Shown here: piece after piece, positions 1-8,269 of the stretch
Layout: each line of letters opens with the position of its first letter
Numbering within the stretch: the stretch's first letter is position 1
Assembly (NCBI GenBank): GCA_032595685.2
Contig: CP159373.1
Location: 1,013,001-1,077,000, forward strand
From: Candidatus Electrothrix aestuarii
GTDB lineage: Bacteria; Desulfobacterota; Desulfobulbia; Desulfobulbales; Desulfobulbaceae
Reading direction: 5' to 3'
DNA length: 64,000 nt
Notes under the pieces: model-generated
The model's input: only the letters and a program-made list of their open reading frames with translations
Database searches by the model: none
What the model was told of the DNA's origin: nothing
Translations under genes and position numbers: made by a program

Positions 1-196
1 GGCGGTAAGCTGCTATGTAGATATCAGGAACCGGGAAGTCGCAGACCGCTCTGATGTGTTCGCCTATGTCTGTACCCCTGTCTCCATCCTTTTCTTTCCA
101 TTCCTTAAACCCTTTGTCAAAGAACAAACTGGGATTTTTCCAGTCAGATGGCTCAAGTGTATTAAAGACATCCCGTCGCATTTTAAGCTCCGTCAT
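1..196 (-). CDS. cmr6: Cmr6, type III-B RAMP subunit (3' end outside window)
   Basis: This is the last visible gene of the minus-strand Cmr operon. It starts at an ATG at 194-196 that overlaps the end of cmr5 by 14 bp, with a GGGGAG ribosome-binding site just ahead. About 65 residues are visible before the window edge. The early stretch NPSLFFDKGFKEW resembles the N-terminal region of Cmr6 proteins, and Cmr6 is the expected last RAMP gene after cmr5. Cmr6 caps the backbone of the Cmr RNA-targeting complex. The assignment rests mostly on gene order, because the Gly-rich RAMP motifs lie beyond the window. Confidence 0.75.
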   Translation of the reverse strand, partial: MTELKMRRDVFNTLEPSDWKNPSLFFDKGFKEWKEKDGDRGTDIGEHIRAVCDFPVPDIYIAAYR

Positions 197-641
197 GGTT
201 CTCCCCTCTGTCCGTTGTTTGTTCGGTGGAAGTTCCCGTGGCATCGATCTTCAATACGCTTTCAACAAAGCGCCGATACCAGATAGCCACTTCCAGACAG
301 CGACGGGTATGAAGCATGTAGCTTTGCAGGTCAGCTTTCGCTAGTTTTCCCAACACATCAACATATTTGAGATCAGCACGATATAAACTTAGCGTTTTTA
401 AAATTTGGTCAAGAAATTGTCCCTCGGCGGTGCTTCTTCCATCCTGCTCATTCTCCTTCTTTTTTGCATGTGCTTTACCCGCATAAAAGGCAAGGGTCTG
501 CTGGAGGCCATTCTGCCGGATCAGAAAAGGAAAACGATGAACAGCGGTGGCGTAACTTTTCTGAAATTCTTCTCCTTTTCCCAAAATGCTTTGCACATCT
601 CCCAAGGCCTGCAATGCATCCTTCTGTTGTCGTGTTTGCAT
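183..641 (-). CDS. cmr5: Cmr5, small subunit of the type III-B effector complex
   Basis: The 152-residue helical protein starts MQTRQQKDALQAL and contains YATAVHRFPFLIRQNGLQQT followed by LAFYAGKA, the typical Cmr5 arrangement. Cmr5 (Cas11-like) forms the minor filament along the crRNA-target duplex. It starts two bases after the cmr4 stop and overlaps cmr6, so it is translated from the shared operon mRNA. Length and position match the family. No catalytic residue is expected, since the role is structural. Confidence 0.9.
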   Translation of the reverse strand: MQTRQQKDALQALGDVQSILGKGEEFQKSYATAVHRFPFLIRQNGLQQTLAFYAGKAHAKKKENEQDGRSTAEGQFLDQILKTLSLYRADLKYVDVLGKLAKADLQSYMLHTRRCLEVAIWYRRFVESVLKIDATGTSTEQTTDRGENHDGA

Positions 642-643
642 GC

Positions 644-1597
644 CTACGCCCCCAACTGTCCGGGAACCCAGCGCACTCGGCCACGGCCAACCGTGGCATT
701 ACCGCCGATTTGCAAACCTTTTTCCGCCCCAATCTGCTCCTGAAAATGCTTCATCAGGTCTTTAGCTGTTCCTGTATGATTTTCAGAACGGGAACGATCA
801 CAACCAATCATGCCCCAGAGCAGGGTTTCAGCGGGCAAGTTTTCTTCGTACCATAAAGCGCCTTTTTCCACTGTACGGGTGCCTTCCTTCAACTTGATTC
901 GTGCTCGCACTTCGGTGGCTGTTTCAGCCAGAAAGCTGAATACGTTGTCCGGGATGATCATGAAGCGTTCTTTGAAAAATCTCTGCCATGTATCATCGTT
1001 TGGGAAAATCGCAGCGGCAATTTTATCAGCCAGAGTATTAACATTGCCGTTGTTTTTGAGAACATCAAAATCCAAATCTTCAAGAAAGACCTTTTCTTTT
1101 TCGTCAATCTTACTGTCATCCGTGACCCAAGCCTTCTCCCCATCCTCCAGACAGGGCATTCCCCAGTCAGGAGATGTACCAACTATCTGTTTTGAATCCC
1201 GTCGATACCGCTCCAGAATAAACGGACAAGTCACCCAAGCAAAGACTCCGTACACGGAGCGCACCGGCAGGCAGAGGAGTTGGGCATCCTGGATGTTCAA
1301 AGCACCGGCAAAACCCCCTTTTTCTGCATCTTGAGCGGTTGGGCCAAACAGGGCTTCCCAACATTGTTCTTTTTCTTTTGTGTTTCCATCCGAATCCTCG
1401 CAAGGCTGAAGATCATCCGCTCCAGCATTTGAGGGGTTCAATTCTTCACGCAGCACTCCTTTAATCCCGCTGCCCGGTACAATGGGCAGGCCGGTTGATT
1501 TTTCCCGGGCAATGGGCAGGTCCACCACTCCGACGCCTTGGCCTGTTCCCGCATGGAGGGCGGTTAATGCGTGGATATAATAACACATCGTTTCCAT
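644..1597 (-). CDS. cmr4: Cmr4, backbone RAMP nuclease subunit of type III-B
   Basis: The 317-residue RAMP protein opens with YYIHALTALHAGTGQGVGVVDLPIARE and then GLPIVPGSGIKGVLRE, the hallmark N-terminus of Cmr4 (Cas7 group). Cmr4 forms the repeating backbone and cuts bound target RNA at 6-nt intervals using a conserved Asp, which here is probably the one in VVDLPI. A Gly-rich loop near the C-terminus (NATVGRGRVRW) is also RAMP-like. It sits between cmr3 (23-bp gap) and cmr5 (2-bp gap). Confidence 0.95.
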   Translation of the reverse strand: METMCYYIHALTALHAGTGQGVGVVDLPIAREKSTGLPIVPGSGIKGVLREELNPSNAGADDLQPCEDSDGNTKEKEQCWEALFGPTAQDAEKGGFAGALNIQDAQLLCLPVRSVYGVFAWVTCPFILERYRRDSKQIVGTSPDWGMPCLEDGEKAWVTDDSKIDEKEKVFLEDLDFDVLKNNGNVNTLADKIAAAIFPNDDTWQRFFKERFMIIPDNVFSFLAETATEVRARIKLKEGTRTVEKGALWYEENLPAETLLWGMIGCDRSRSENHTGTAKDLMKHFQEQIGAEKGLQIGGNATVGRGRVRWVPGQLGA

Positions 1598-1620
1598 AAT
1601 ATTTTCTCCTTTGCGGTTTA

Positions 1621-2883
1621 TTATCTTTTCCAGATACCCGGCAGAACCAAGCCGTAGCCGTCATTTCGATCTTGGGGTAAATCACTGATTGGTTGCAACC
1701 AGAGTTTAGGAAGATGTTTGTGGCCTTGTTCGACCTCAAACCAGTACACAGCCCCAGCAGGCACCATCCGGCGGACAGCACGGGCCGCACCTTTTCCCTT
1801 TTTATCCTGTTTATCTTCAGTATTATCTTGAGAATTTTTCACCAAATCCCAGCCAGAAACCGGTTCCCAACGCGGAGTGATAAAGGCTTTGAGCCGTAGA
1901 CAGATAGTGTACTTATCTTCCTCAGAGAATCCCGGTGGACAACCTATCATGTCATCTTTAATCCAGCCAGGTCGCCAGCCGTAGGTGAATAAAGCCGGGG
2001 TTGCCAGAACAAGGCGAATGCCTCGGAGTTCTTTGCCCTGCTCCAGCTTACCCAGCGCAGAGGTCAGCGCTTCCGGGATTCCCGGCCAACCTTCAGCGTG
2101 CTGCTTCATATGCGCAATTCGGCCCTCGCCCCCGATACGGCGGAAAAGCTGTGCCGTCTCTTTCAGGTCATCATTTGGCAAATGGGCCAGCAGACCGTAC
2201 TGCTCCTTGCCCCAACCCTCGTGTCGGTTCTCGTCCTTGTTTAATCGTCCAGGAGCGAAAGAGAGATTATTGGTCTGAAAGAGTTGGCCAGTTGCAGCGG
2301 CAAAGGTTTTTGACTCCAGCTGCACATGAGTGCGCAGCTCCTGCTGCGGGCCGGACCATCCTAAATCTTCAGGTAACGTTTCTGCTGGAAGGCCTTTCCC
2401 CAATAACCAGTTTGTTAAATGGGTTTGGTTCCACCAGCCAGCCCCAGATACGGGTTTTCCTTCAGCGTCTTCAGGGAGATAGACCAGTTCCAAATCCTTC
2501 CCCGGCTTATCCTGGAGATCAGACCAAGTGTCTGGCGGACTTTCTCGCGGATGCAGTACCTCAGCGTTTTTCTGTCCTTGCTCTCGCATATACGCGGCAT
2601 CTGCCGGTTTGGGAAAGAGAGGTTGCGTTGCACCATCTTCAGTGATGAGAGCGGCCAGCGGGCCATGTACCGGAGTGTCCTTCAATTCCTGTATTTTTTC
2701 AGCGAAATCCCATCCTTTCACATCGCCGATTGCAGTCCGACAGGCCCCGGCAAGGGTGGAAGGCAGAGGAAAATCCAGGGAAACCGGGTCGCCTGCCTGA
2801 TCAAAGGGTCTGCCGGTGCGGAAGACCAGAGGGGATTTGGGTTCAAAAAGATAGGCGGGGCTATTGTTGCTTTTATCACTCAT
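1621..2883 (-). CDS. cmr3: Cmr3, crRNA 5'-handle-binding RAMP subunit
   Basis: The 420-residue protein opens YLFEPKSPLVFRTGRPFDQAGD, the typical Cmr3 start, and continues with LPSTLAGACRTAIGD. The C-terminus has the expected glycine-rich RAMP element (NDGYGLVLPGIW). Cmr3 (Cas5 group) pairs with Cas10 and holds the crRNA 5' handle. Its start overlaps the end of cas10 by 4 bp, which indicates translational coupling. Confidence 0.93.
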   Translation of the reverse strand: MSDKSNNSPAYLFEPKSPLVFRTGRPFDQAGDPVSLDFPLPSTLAGACRTAIGDVKGWDFAEKIQELKDTPVHGPLAALITEDGATQPLFPKPADAAYMREQGQKNAEVLHPRESPPDTWSDLQDKPGKDLELVYLPEDAEGKPVSGAGWWNQTHLTNWLLGKGLPAETLPEDLGWSGPQQELRTHVQLESKTFAAATGQLFQTNNLSFAPGRLNKDENRHEGWGKEQYGLLAHLPNDDLKETAQLFRRIGGEGRIAHMKQHAEGWPGIPEALTSALGKLEQGKELRGIRLVLATPALFTYGWRPGWIKDDMIGCPPGFSEEDKYTICLRLKAFITPRWEPVSGWDLVKNSQDNTEDKQDKKGKGAARAVRRMVPAGAVYWFEVEQGHKHLPKLWLQPISDLPQDRNDGYGLVLPGIWKR

Positions 2884-4829
2884 CCTCTTTCCTCCCCGTG
2901 TGCGCCCAGCCAGCGGGCGATCAGGTGTTCTTTATACACGGACTCGATATCAAAAATCTCATTATTGTTCTCTTGCTTCTGTTGAGCATGGGCAATGACG
3001 TCTTTTATGGTATCTCCATCTACCTTTTCCCCTCCACCGCTCTGATTTTTGCGGTTGAGGATGCGCTGCATCTCCAGTTCGGCAATCTTTTGGGCTTGCT
3101 CGTTTTCCTCCATATCGTGAACTAGCTGTTCGATCTGCCGTAGTTCATAGCCGAAGCCAGAGGGCAGTTTGTCATCCCGATACAGTTTGGCAAGTGCATT
3201 CAGCTCTTCAACCGAACTTTTCTGCTCGTTCAGTTCATCACCATCTTGTTTTTGGGCCGGGTCTCTTTCCCATTTAGCCCGAAAACTCATCTCTGCCCCG
3301 GAACGGGGATCAACGATGATTGCTAAGGCATTGCGGGGGTCGTCTGTCTCCTTGAACCCGTCCTTGGCAAGTTTTTCTGCCTTGCTGACCAGTCTGCGCA
3401 CTCGCCCTATAGGTGTCTGCATATGGGCGATGACAATGCCGACGCTGAAGGTGGGCGGTTCTTGCTTTAAGTCATCTGCAACGTCTTTCAAGGTTGTGGT
3501 AAAGGCTTTGCGTAACTCGTCGGCCAACAGGAGCACGGTATCCAGCGGGGCCATGAGCAGGACATCATCACCGCCTGCGTAGATGCAGTGAGCACGATAT
3601 GCTTCTTTTCTTGCAGTTTCCGGCACACTACGGGCAAAGTCAGACAAGCATTCCGATATTTTTTTATGATGCGTGTCGCTTTGAGCAGCTTTAATCAGGC
3701 GTCCCATGTTGTCGCCGTCAGCAAGCAGCATGGCGTAGTACGGGCAGGGTTTACCGTGATTTTTCCAGATAGAAACCAATTTATTGCGCAGTTTTTTCAG
3801 AATTTCCAGTTCGTTGGAGCTTTTTTCCTCCCTAATTTTCCGGATGGCTTCATCAAGTACACCTTGGTACAGCAAGCCCGCATCAAAGGGTACATCTTGA
3901 TATATTCCCTCCAGTTCGTCTTTCCGTTTATTGCCTTTCACATGGGTCATCAAGCCAGCACGTAACAATGCATCTGCATGAGTTTTTAGCTTAGCCCGGA
4001 TTTTTTCCAGATCATGCTGTCCATTTTCAGCCTCCTTGATCTTCCGTATCCACGGATCAATAGCGATGCGGGTGGTGGGGGTGAACTGATCCGGGTTTTC
4101 GCCAGCTAGTCGCTTAACCAGCCCCATCGCATCCAGCTGCTCTCCTTTACCCATGCGCAGCCTGCGCCGAATGCGTTTATCTTTTTCCTTGTCGTCTATT
4201 TTTTCCAGAACCGTTTCCCGCCGTCCGTCCAGGGAAGATTTGGGCAGGCCGTAAAAAGGCTTATCATTGGGTTCCTCCGCAGATTGACTGAAATTCCGGC
4301 TGTTTTTTCGTGCCGTGCTTGTTCGGTCAAGGCGTTCCTTGGCCTCCTGGTATCCTTTATCTCCCTGCTCAGTAATCCGGGCGGCAGTGCCGTAGAGATC
4401 AAGGAGGTCTTTTGGGTCAGCTTGGCTACTCCAAATGTCATCGGTATCTTTGTCACGCAGGCTCACGCCGTATTTTTTCTCGGCTCTCCCCTTTGCTGTG
4501 CTGATAAAGTCTTTCAGTTTGTCTTGGGCATCTTGTTTCCCGGTCTTGATAATATCTTTTACAATATTCTTATCCCCCCACACTTTCGCCACAATCCGGT
4601 TGGCGACGTTGACTTCAAGGGGTTTGAGTTCGTCGCTATTTTCTGCGTCAGGAAAGATCAGTTCCGTCTTTGCGCCCTGATAATTATTAATGGCAATGGC
4701 AGCGGCCTTGCTCACTTCCGAGAGCATGTGGGAGCCGAACCAAAGATCGCGGGTGCGGAGGGCAGCGGAGATGAAGTCCTGAACCGGGCCTATGGAGAGG
4801 CTGATGAGCCAGGTTTCTTGGTCGCTCAT
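2880..4829 (-). CDS. cas10: Cas10/Cmr2, large subunit with GGDD palm
   Basis: The 649-residue protein begins WLISLSIGPVQDFISAALRTRDLW, the Cmr2 signature start. It carries the first palm segment (YYAMLLADGDNMGRL) and the second palm motif YAGGDDVLLMAP with an intact GGDD. In known type III systems this palm makes cyclic oligoadenylate when target RNA is bound. There is no N-terminal HD nuclease domain, which accounts for its modest length. The ATG overlaps the cmr1 stop (TAATG) and the end overlaps cmr3. No CARF-domain effector lies in the window, so any cOA receptor is encoded elsewhere. Confidence 0.95.
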   Translation of the reverse strand: MSDQETWLISLSIGPVQDFISAALRTRDLWFGSHMLSEVSKAAAIAINNYQGAKTELIFPDAENSDELKPLEVNVANRIVAKVWGDKNIVKDIIKTGKQDAQDKLKDFISTAKGRAEKKYGVSLRDKDTDDIWSSQADPKDLLDLYGTAARITEQGDKGYQEAKERLDRTSTARKNSRNFSQSAEEPNDKPFYGLPKSSLDGRRETVLEKIDDKEKDKRIRRRLRMGKGEQLDAMGLVKRLAGENPDQFTPTTRIAIDPWIRKIKEAENGQHDLEKIRAKLKTHADALLRAGLMTHVKGNKRKDELEGIYQDVPFDAGLLYQGVLDEAIRKIREEKSSNELEILKKLRNKLVSIWKNHGKPCPYYAMLLADGDNMGRLIKAAQSDTHHKKISECLSDFARSVPETARKEAYRAHCIYAGGDDVLLMAPLDTVLLLADELRKAFTTTLKDVADDLKQEPPTFSVGIVIAHMQTPIGRVRRLVSKAEKLAKDGFKETDDPRNALAIIVDPRSGAEMSFRAKWERDPAQKQDGDELNEQKSSVEELNALAKLYRDDKLPSGFGYELRQIEQLVHDMEENEQAQKIAELEMQRILNRKNQSGGGEKVDGDTIKDVIAHAQQKQENNNEIFDIESVYKEHLIARWLGAHGEERG

Positions 4830-6097
4830 TACTTTCCTCCCCTGGCAAAAAAGTTCATGAAGGCGGTGAGGGCATCAGTACCGTTATTGTTTTTGATGGG
4901 ATCAAATGTTGCTTTGCTAGCGTCCCACCAACTTTCAATCTGGTCTTCATCAAGCCTAAGAGAGATAGTTTGCAAATGATTTCTGCTCATCAGCAATGCA
5001 GCAGGTTTGTATCTTCTAGTTTCATCAACGTGTTCTGGATAGGGGGTTAATATTAACGGACTGGCTAATCGTTCAACGTCGGTCGGAGCAAGTTCTGTTT
5101 GTAGAGGTTCTCCGCATCTTGTATCGTCCTTAAATTTAAAAATTATAGGAAGGCCGAATGCTGCTCGCGGAAATGAAATTCTAGCCTCATGCTCGGGTTC
5201 ATGATTCTTACAACCTGCTCTAGGATTTTTCCCTGAATATCTTCTGGTGATTTCCCGAATGCTGTCCGGTTCAGGCCATTTTGATCTGCCAAATCTTCCA
5301 TTACGTCCTACATTTTCTCCCTGACGGAATTTGTGAAGACAGTTAACAGCTTTTTTCCACGTAAACAAAGCATCACCTTTAAGATTACCTTGAAACTTTA
5401 GCTCACACCCTGCTGCTTCCGCCTCTGGTACGCTGATCGGATCAAGCTCTGGCTCCAAACAGTGTATACTTCCGCAGCCCCGTCGAGTACGTGCCCCTAT
5501 GCCACCGAATGTTATCCACCATCGTAGCGTGCGTTCAATCTCATCCATATATTTATCTGGAGCATTGAGCAGCAACTCGAAAACTAAGTCAATATTGGTT
5601 TTAGGGTCAGGCCAGATTAAGTCTTTTGCGGGTTGATGAGGAATGGTTTGTGTTTGTTCGCGAGCAGGAAACAGAGCGTATTTCGGTTCATCTTCAGCGT
5701 ATTGTCTTTTTTGTCCTTGAAAACGTAAAAGGGTATTTTTTTCAATCTTAACCCGAAGTCTTACCTTACTGCTGTGATCCTCTTCCCCCTCCGCCATCCC
5801 GCCCCAGATATCCCGTTCAGCCTTGAACAACTTCTCCCCAGACAAGGCCTTGCCGTCTGTTCGATTACGTTGCAAAAACCTCCACCAATACCGCAGCTGC
5901 CCTCGGATAGCCGAGGCCCGGATGGGCATCTTCGTATCCGGTTTTCCAGCCTCTACCCCACCACCAAAGATCGGGGTGATGACCTCAATCTTGTAGCTCA
6001 GCCATTTCTCCTTTTTCCGCTCTTTATCCCCGGCTTTCAGGCTGTCCAGTATGCCTTGTGCTTCGTCCGGGTTCTTGTCGGGTACACGCTTCTCAAA
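4829..6097 (-). CDS. cmr1: Cmr1, RAMP subunit at crRNA 3' end; start codon unresolved
   Basis: This is the first gene of the Cmr operon. The frame contains IEVITPIFGGGVEAG followed by PIRASAIRGQLRYWWRF, the diagnostic Cmr1 N-terminal motifs. The only in-frame ATG (5927-5929) would delete the first beta strand and the glycine loop, so it is probably not the natural start. The frame stays open back to a TAA at 6098-6100 with no in-frame ATG, GTG or TTG. Two explanations fit. One is a CTG start at 5999-6001, six bases after AAGGAG, giving MSYKIEVITP. The other is a one-base insertion in the TTT at 6095-6097, which would otherwise join an upstream GTG. Cmr1 binds near the crRNA 3' end. Confidence 0.88.
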   Translation of the reverse strand, partial: FEKRVPDKNPDEAQGILDSLKAGDKERKKEKWLSYKIEVITPIFGGGVEAGKPDTKMPIRASAIRGQLRYWWRFLQRNRTDGKALSGEKLFKAERDIWGGMAEGEEDHSSKVRLRVKIEKNTLLRFQGQKRQYAEDEPKYALFPAREQTQTIPHQPAKDLIWPDPKTNIDLVFELLLNAPDKYMDEIERTLRWWITFGGIGARTRRGCGSIHCLEPELDPISVPEAEAAGCELKFQGNLKGDALFTWKKAVNCLHKFRQGENVGRNGRFGRSKWPEPDSIREITRRYSGKNPRAGCKNHEPEHEARISFPRAAFGLPIIFKFKDDTRCGEPLQTELAPTDVERLASPLILTPYPEHVDETRRYKPAALLMSRNHLQTISLRLDEDQIESWWDASKATFDPIKNNNGTDALTAFMNFFARGGK

Positions 6098-6139
6098 TTA
6101 CCACTATAAAGAAAGATGTCAATCCCTAAAAAAGCTGCG

Positions 6140-6168
6140 TTGACAAGGGGGTGTCTGTTTGTTATGTT
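6140..6168 (+). promoter_or_regulatory. Sigma70-type promoter for cas6
   Basis: TTGACA at 6140-6145 and TATGTT at 6163-6168 are separated by exactly 17 bases, in the gap between the divergent cmr1 and cas6 genes. The -35 is consensus and the -10 matches four of six positions. Confidence 0.6.
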
Positions 6169-6247
6169 TTTTGCTATCCTGCCTGAATTCTATGGATGAA
6201 TCAGGCAGTTGTCTCTTTTCTCCTCTGCCGCAAAGAAAAAAAACGTT

Positions 6248-7186
6248 ATGCGCAATTGCACCCCGGAACTCCTCCTTGCCCAATACCGCTTCACCTTTAC
6301 GGCCCGTGCTCCCTTGACCCTGCCGCTCTTTTCTGATCCGCTCCGCCGCAGTGTGTTCGGGCTGGCCCTGCACCAGCAGAGCTGTATTGCCCCGAATGCC
6401 GACTGTAGCGACTGCATGCTTTGTCATCAATGCGATTTTGCTTTTTTTATCAAAGGGATCAGGCCGCCGGAAGCCAGGATGATGCGCAAAGTGGGCACCG
6501 TGCCGTTGCCCCATGTCTTTCATAGTGACCAATGCGGTGAGGCGAATATTTCGCCGGGTGGGCAATTCAGCCACGGCCTGGTGCTGGCCGGGGCGGCCTG
6601 CAAACGCCTGCCTGCGGTGATTCGGGCCATGGCAAAGTCAGGGCAGCTGGGCTTTGGATCCGACAGGGCAAAGGCTGAACTGGTCCAGGTCAGCCAGGTG
6701 CTGCCCAGTGGTCAACGGCTGCTTTGGGAGCAGCAAGGAGAGGTTCGGGACAGCATAATCGAACCGATCCCGGTGCCGTCTGCACCAGCTGCTGTGCGCA
6801 TGCAGTTCCTCACACCCTACCTGCCTTCGGACAAGACCTTCCGCCCGGACAGGCTGGAGATCAGTCGCCTGCTCATGGCCGTGATTCGGCGCGTCTCCCT
6901 GCTTCAGTATTTTTATATGGGCTGTCCCCTGGAGGCCGACTTCCGGACACTTAAGGAATGTGCTGCCCGATCCGAGCTTATCAGTATTGATCTGCGCCCG
7001 CATACAAGCACCTGCTGGTCAGCGCGACAGGGCAAGGTGGTCGAGTTCAGGGGATTTCTGGGAACGGTGGACTTTGCGCCTGCGGAACCGGAGCTGTTCT
7101 GGCCCTTTCTCCGGCTCGGGCAGCGGCTGCATATCGGTAAGCAGGCCAGTAAGGGGTTCGGGCGGTATCAGTTATTGGAAAGGTGA
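6248..7186 (+). CDS. cas6: Cas6-type pre-crRNA processing endoribonuclease
   Basis: The RAMP protein, about 312 residues from ATG 6248, ends with WPFLRLGQRLHIGKQASKGFGRYQL, the C-terminal signature of the Cas6 family (glycine-rich loop GKxxxxGFGxY). The N-terminus (YRFTFTARAPLTLP) is the first ferredoxin-like strand, and a CSDCMLCHQC segment adds a Cys cluster. Cas6 cuts the repeat RNA to release crRNAs, here presumably for the Cmr complex. I preferred the ATG at 6248 because family homology begins just after it. The frame also has a TTG at 6209. The gene diverges from cmr1 and points toward the array. Confidence 0.85.
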   Translation: MRNCTPELLLAQYRFTFTARAPLTLPLFSDPLRRSVFGLALHQQSCIAPNADCSDCMLCHQCDFAFFIKGIRPPEARMMRKVGTVPLPHVFHSDQCGEANISPGGQFSHGLVLAGAACKRLPAVIRAMAKSGQLGFGSDRAKAELVQVSQVLPSGQRLLWEQQGEVRDSIIEPIPVPSAPAAVRMQFLTPYLPSDKTFRPDRLEISRLLMAVIRRVSLLQYFYMGCPLEADFRTLKECAARSELISIDLRPHTSTCWSARQGKVVEFRGFLGTVDFAPAEPELFWPFLRLGQRLHIGKQASKGFGRYQLLER

Positions 7187-7552
7187 GGTAACTCCCTTGC
7201 AGGTCGCGTTGTACAGTCCCGGCCTTGAAAGACCGGGCTATTTTCGGCAGTCCCTCCGGGACGCTGTTTTCCCGCCGCCCCAGAGGGGCCGGTCGAAAAT
7301 AGCCCATCGTTTTAACGGTGGGCATCAAGGTTTTCTCTGGTTCCCAAGCTCCGGCTTGGGAACTGCTTTTTCTGAAGCTCCGCTTCATGTTCCGAAGCCC
7401 GAACTGCTGTATTCAGGATGCCCAAGCAAAGCTTGGACACCAGTAAAAATACCGTTTTCTCCGTAGTTGTCAAACGCAACTGAAATCGGTACAATATGGT
7501 ACATACCATGTACTGCCCATTCGGCGGACTGTGATTATTTCACGGGGATCCT
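7187..7552 (+). repeat. Palindrome-rich intergenic stretch (REP-like hairpins)
   Basis: I see no gene here. Several short perfect inverted repeats follow one another. A 10-bp stem with a TCCG loop lies at 7340-7363, a 6-bp stem at 7373-7387 (TGAAGC/GCTTCA), and a 6-bp stem at 7422-7436 (CCAAGC-AAA-GCTTGG). There is also a G+C-rich segment of imperfect repeats at 7218-7310. Such hairpin clusters are typical of dispersed intergenic repeats. Whether they recur in the genome cannot be seen from this window. Confidence 0.55.
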
Positions 7553-7840
7553 ATGAGAAAAAATAGTATTTTGGCGACGCTAAAAGATGAAAAAGAGCAT
7601 ATTGAGCGGTGTTTTTCAGTAAACAGCATCGGCCTATTCGGCTCGTTTGCCCGCGATGACATACACAGCAAAAGCGATATAGATATCCTGGTCACTTTTT
7701 CGGAACCGACCTTTGACCATTATATGGAACTGAAATTTTATCTGGAAGACCTCTTCGGGAGACCGGTTGATCTCGTTATGGAGCAGACCGTAAAAAAACG
7801 ACTGAAAAAGATGATTCAACAGGAAACCCTGTATGTATAG
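7553..7840 (+). CDS. mntA: MNT-type minimal nucleotidyltransferase (antitoxin)
   Basis: The 95-residue protein has the minimal nucleotidyltransferase motif GSFARDD followed by SDIDILV, with the two metal-binding Asp residues of the GSx10DxD family. In MntA-HepT pairs this enzyme inactivates the HEPN RNase partner by adding AMP groups. It overlaps the downstream HEPN frame by 8 bp, the usual arrangement. A later Asp in GRPVDLVM probably completes the catalytic triad. The gene looks intact although its partner is truncated. Confidence 0.85.
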   Translation: MRKNSILATLKDEKEHIERCFSVNSIGLFGSFARDDIHSKSDIDILVTFSEPTFDHYMELKFYLEDLFGRPVDLVMEQTVKKRLKKMIQQETLYV

Positions 7841-8030
7841 AGACTGGAAAGTCTATATTGAAGACATTATCGCTGCTGTCGAAAAAATAGAGAGGTATAC
7901 CCATCGTCAGAATCAGGAACTTTTTCTGAGTAATGAAGAAAAACAGGACGCTGTTATTCGGAATCTTGAAATAATCGGCGAAGCGGCCGGGCATCAAATT
8001 TTTTTCGGCGGATTTTTCGTGATGTCATAA
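7833..8030 (+). pseudogene. Truncated HEPN (DUF86) toxin
   Basis: The N-terminal part matches DUF86 HEPN toxins: MYRDWKVYIEDIIAAVEKIERY, then DAVIRNLEIIGEAAG. After about 54 residues the homology stops and the frame ends in IFFGGFFVMS. A full HepT is roughly twice this length and carries the catalytic Rx4-6H motif in the missing half, so this copy should be inactive. The break lies just ahead of the CRISPR leader region, which suggests a rearrangement at this junction. Confidence 0.75.
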
Positions 8031-8269
8031 TTCGTCATAATTGAAAAATTGCCTTTATCTACTTGAATCTCAAGAGGAAGGAATGTTAAAAACGGCAGAA
8101 TATTCAAATTTTAATACTGACTATGGCAAGGTAGTCACAATGTCACACAGCGCCTTGAGTTATCGCTTATAATGTCGGTTCAAAATCCACAACTTTCAAA
8201 ACCCGTTTCCATGTCAAATTTTTACTTGCATAATCTGCTGAATTCAGTATTGTTTAAAGCAAGGCCGCT
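8031..8269 (+). promoter_or_regulatory. Probable CRISPR leader
   Basis: This A+T-rich, gene-free stretch directly precedes the first repeat. It contains a perfect TATAAT at 8168-8173, about 100 bases before the array, though with no convincing -35. I place the leader here because the repeat ends in ATTAAGAC, resembling the ATTGAAAC-type 5' handle of crRNAs, and because the degenerate repeats lie at the opposite end. Confidence 0.5.

Noticed and set aside
475-732. Minus-strand frame overlapping cmr4 and cmr5
   Set aside because: It lies in another frame across two well-supported Cmr genes.
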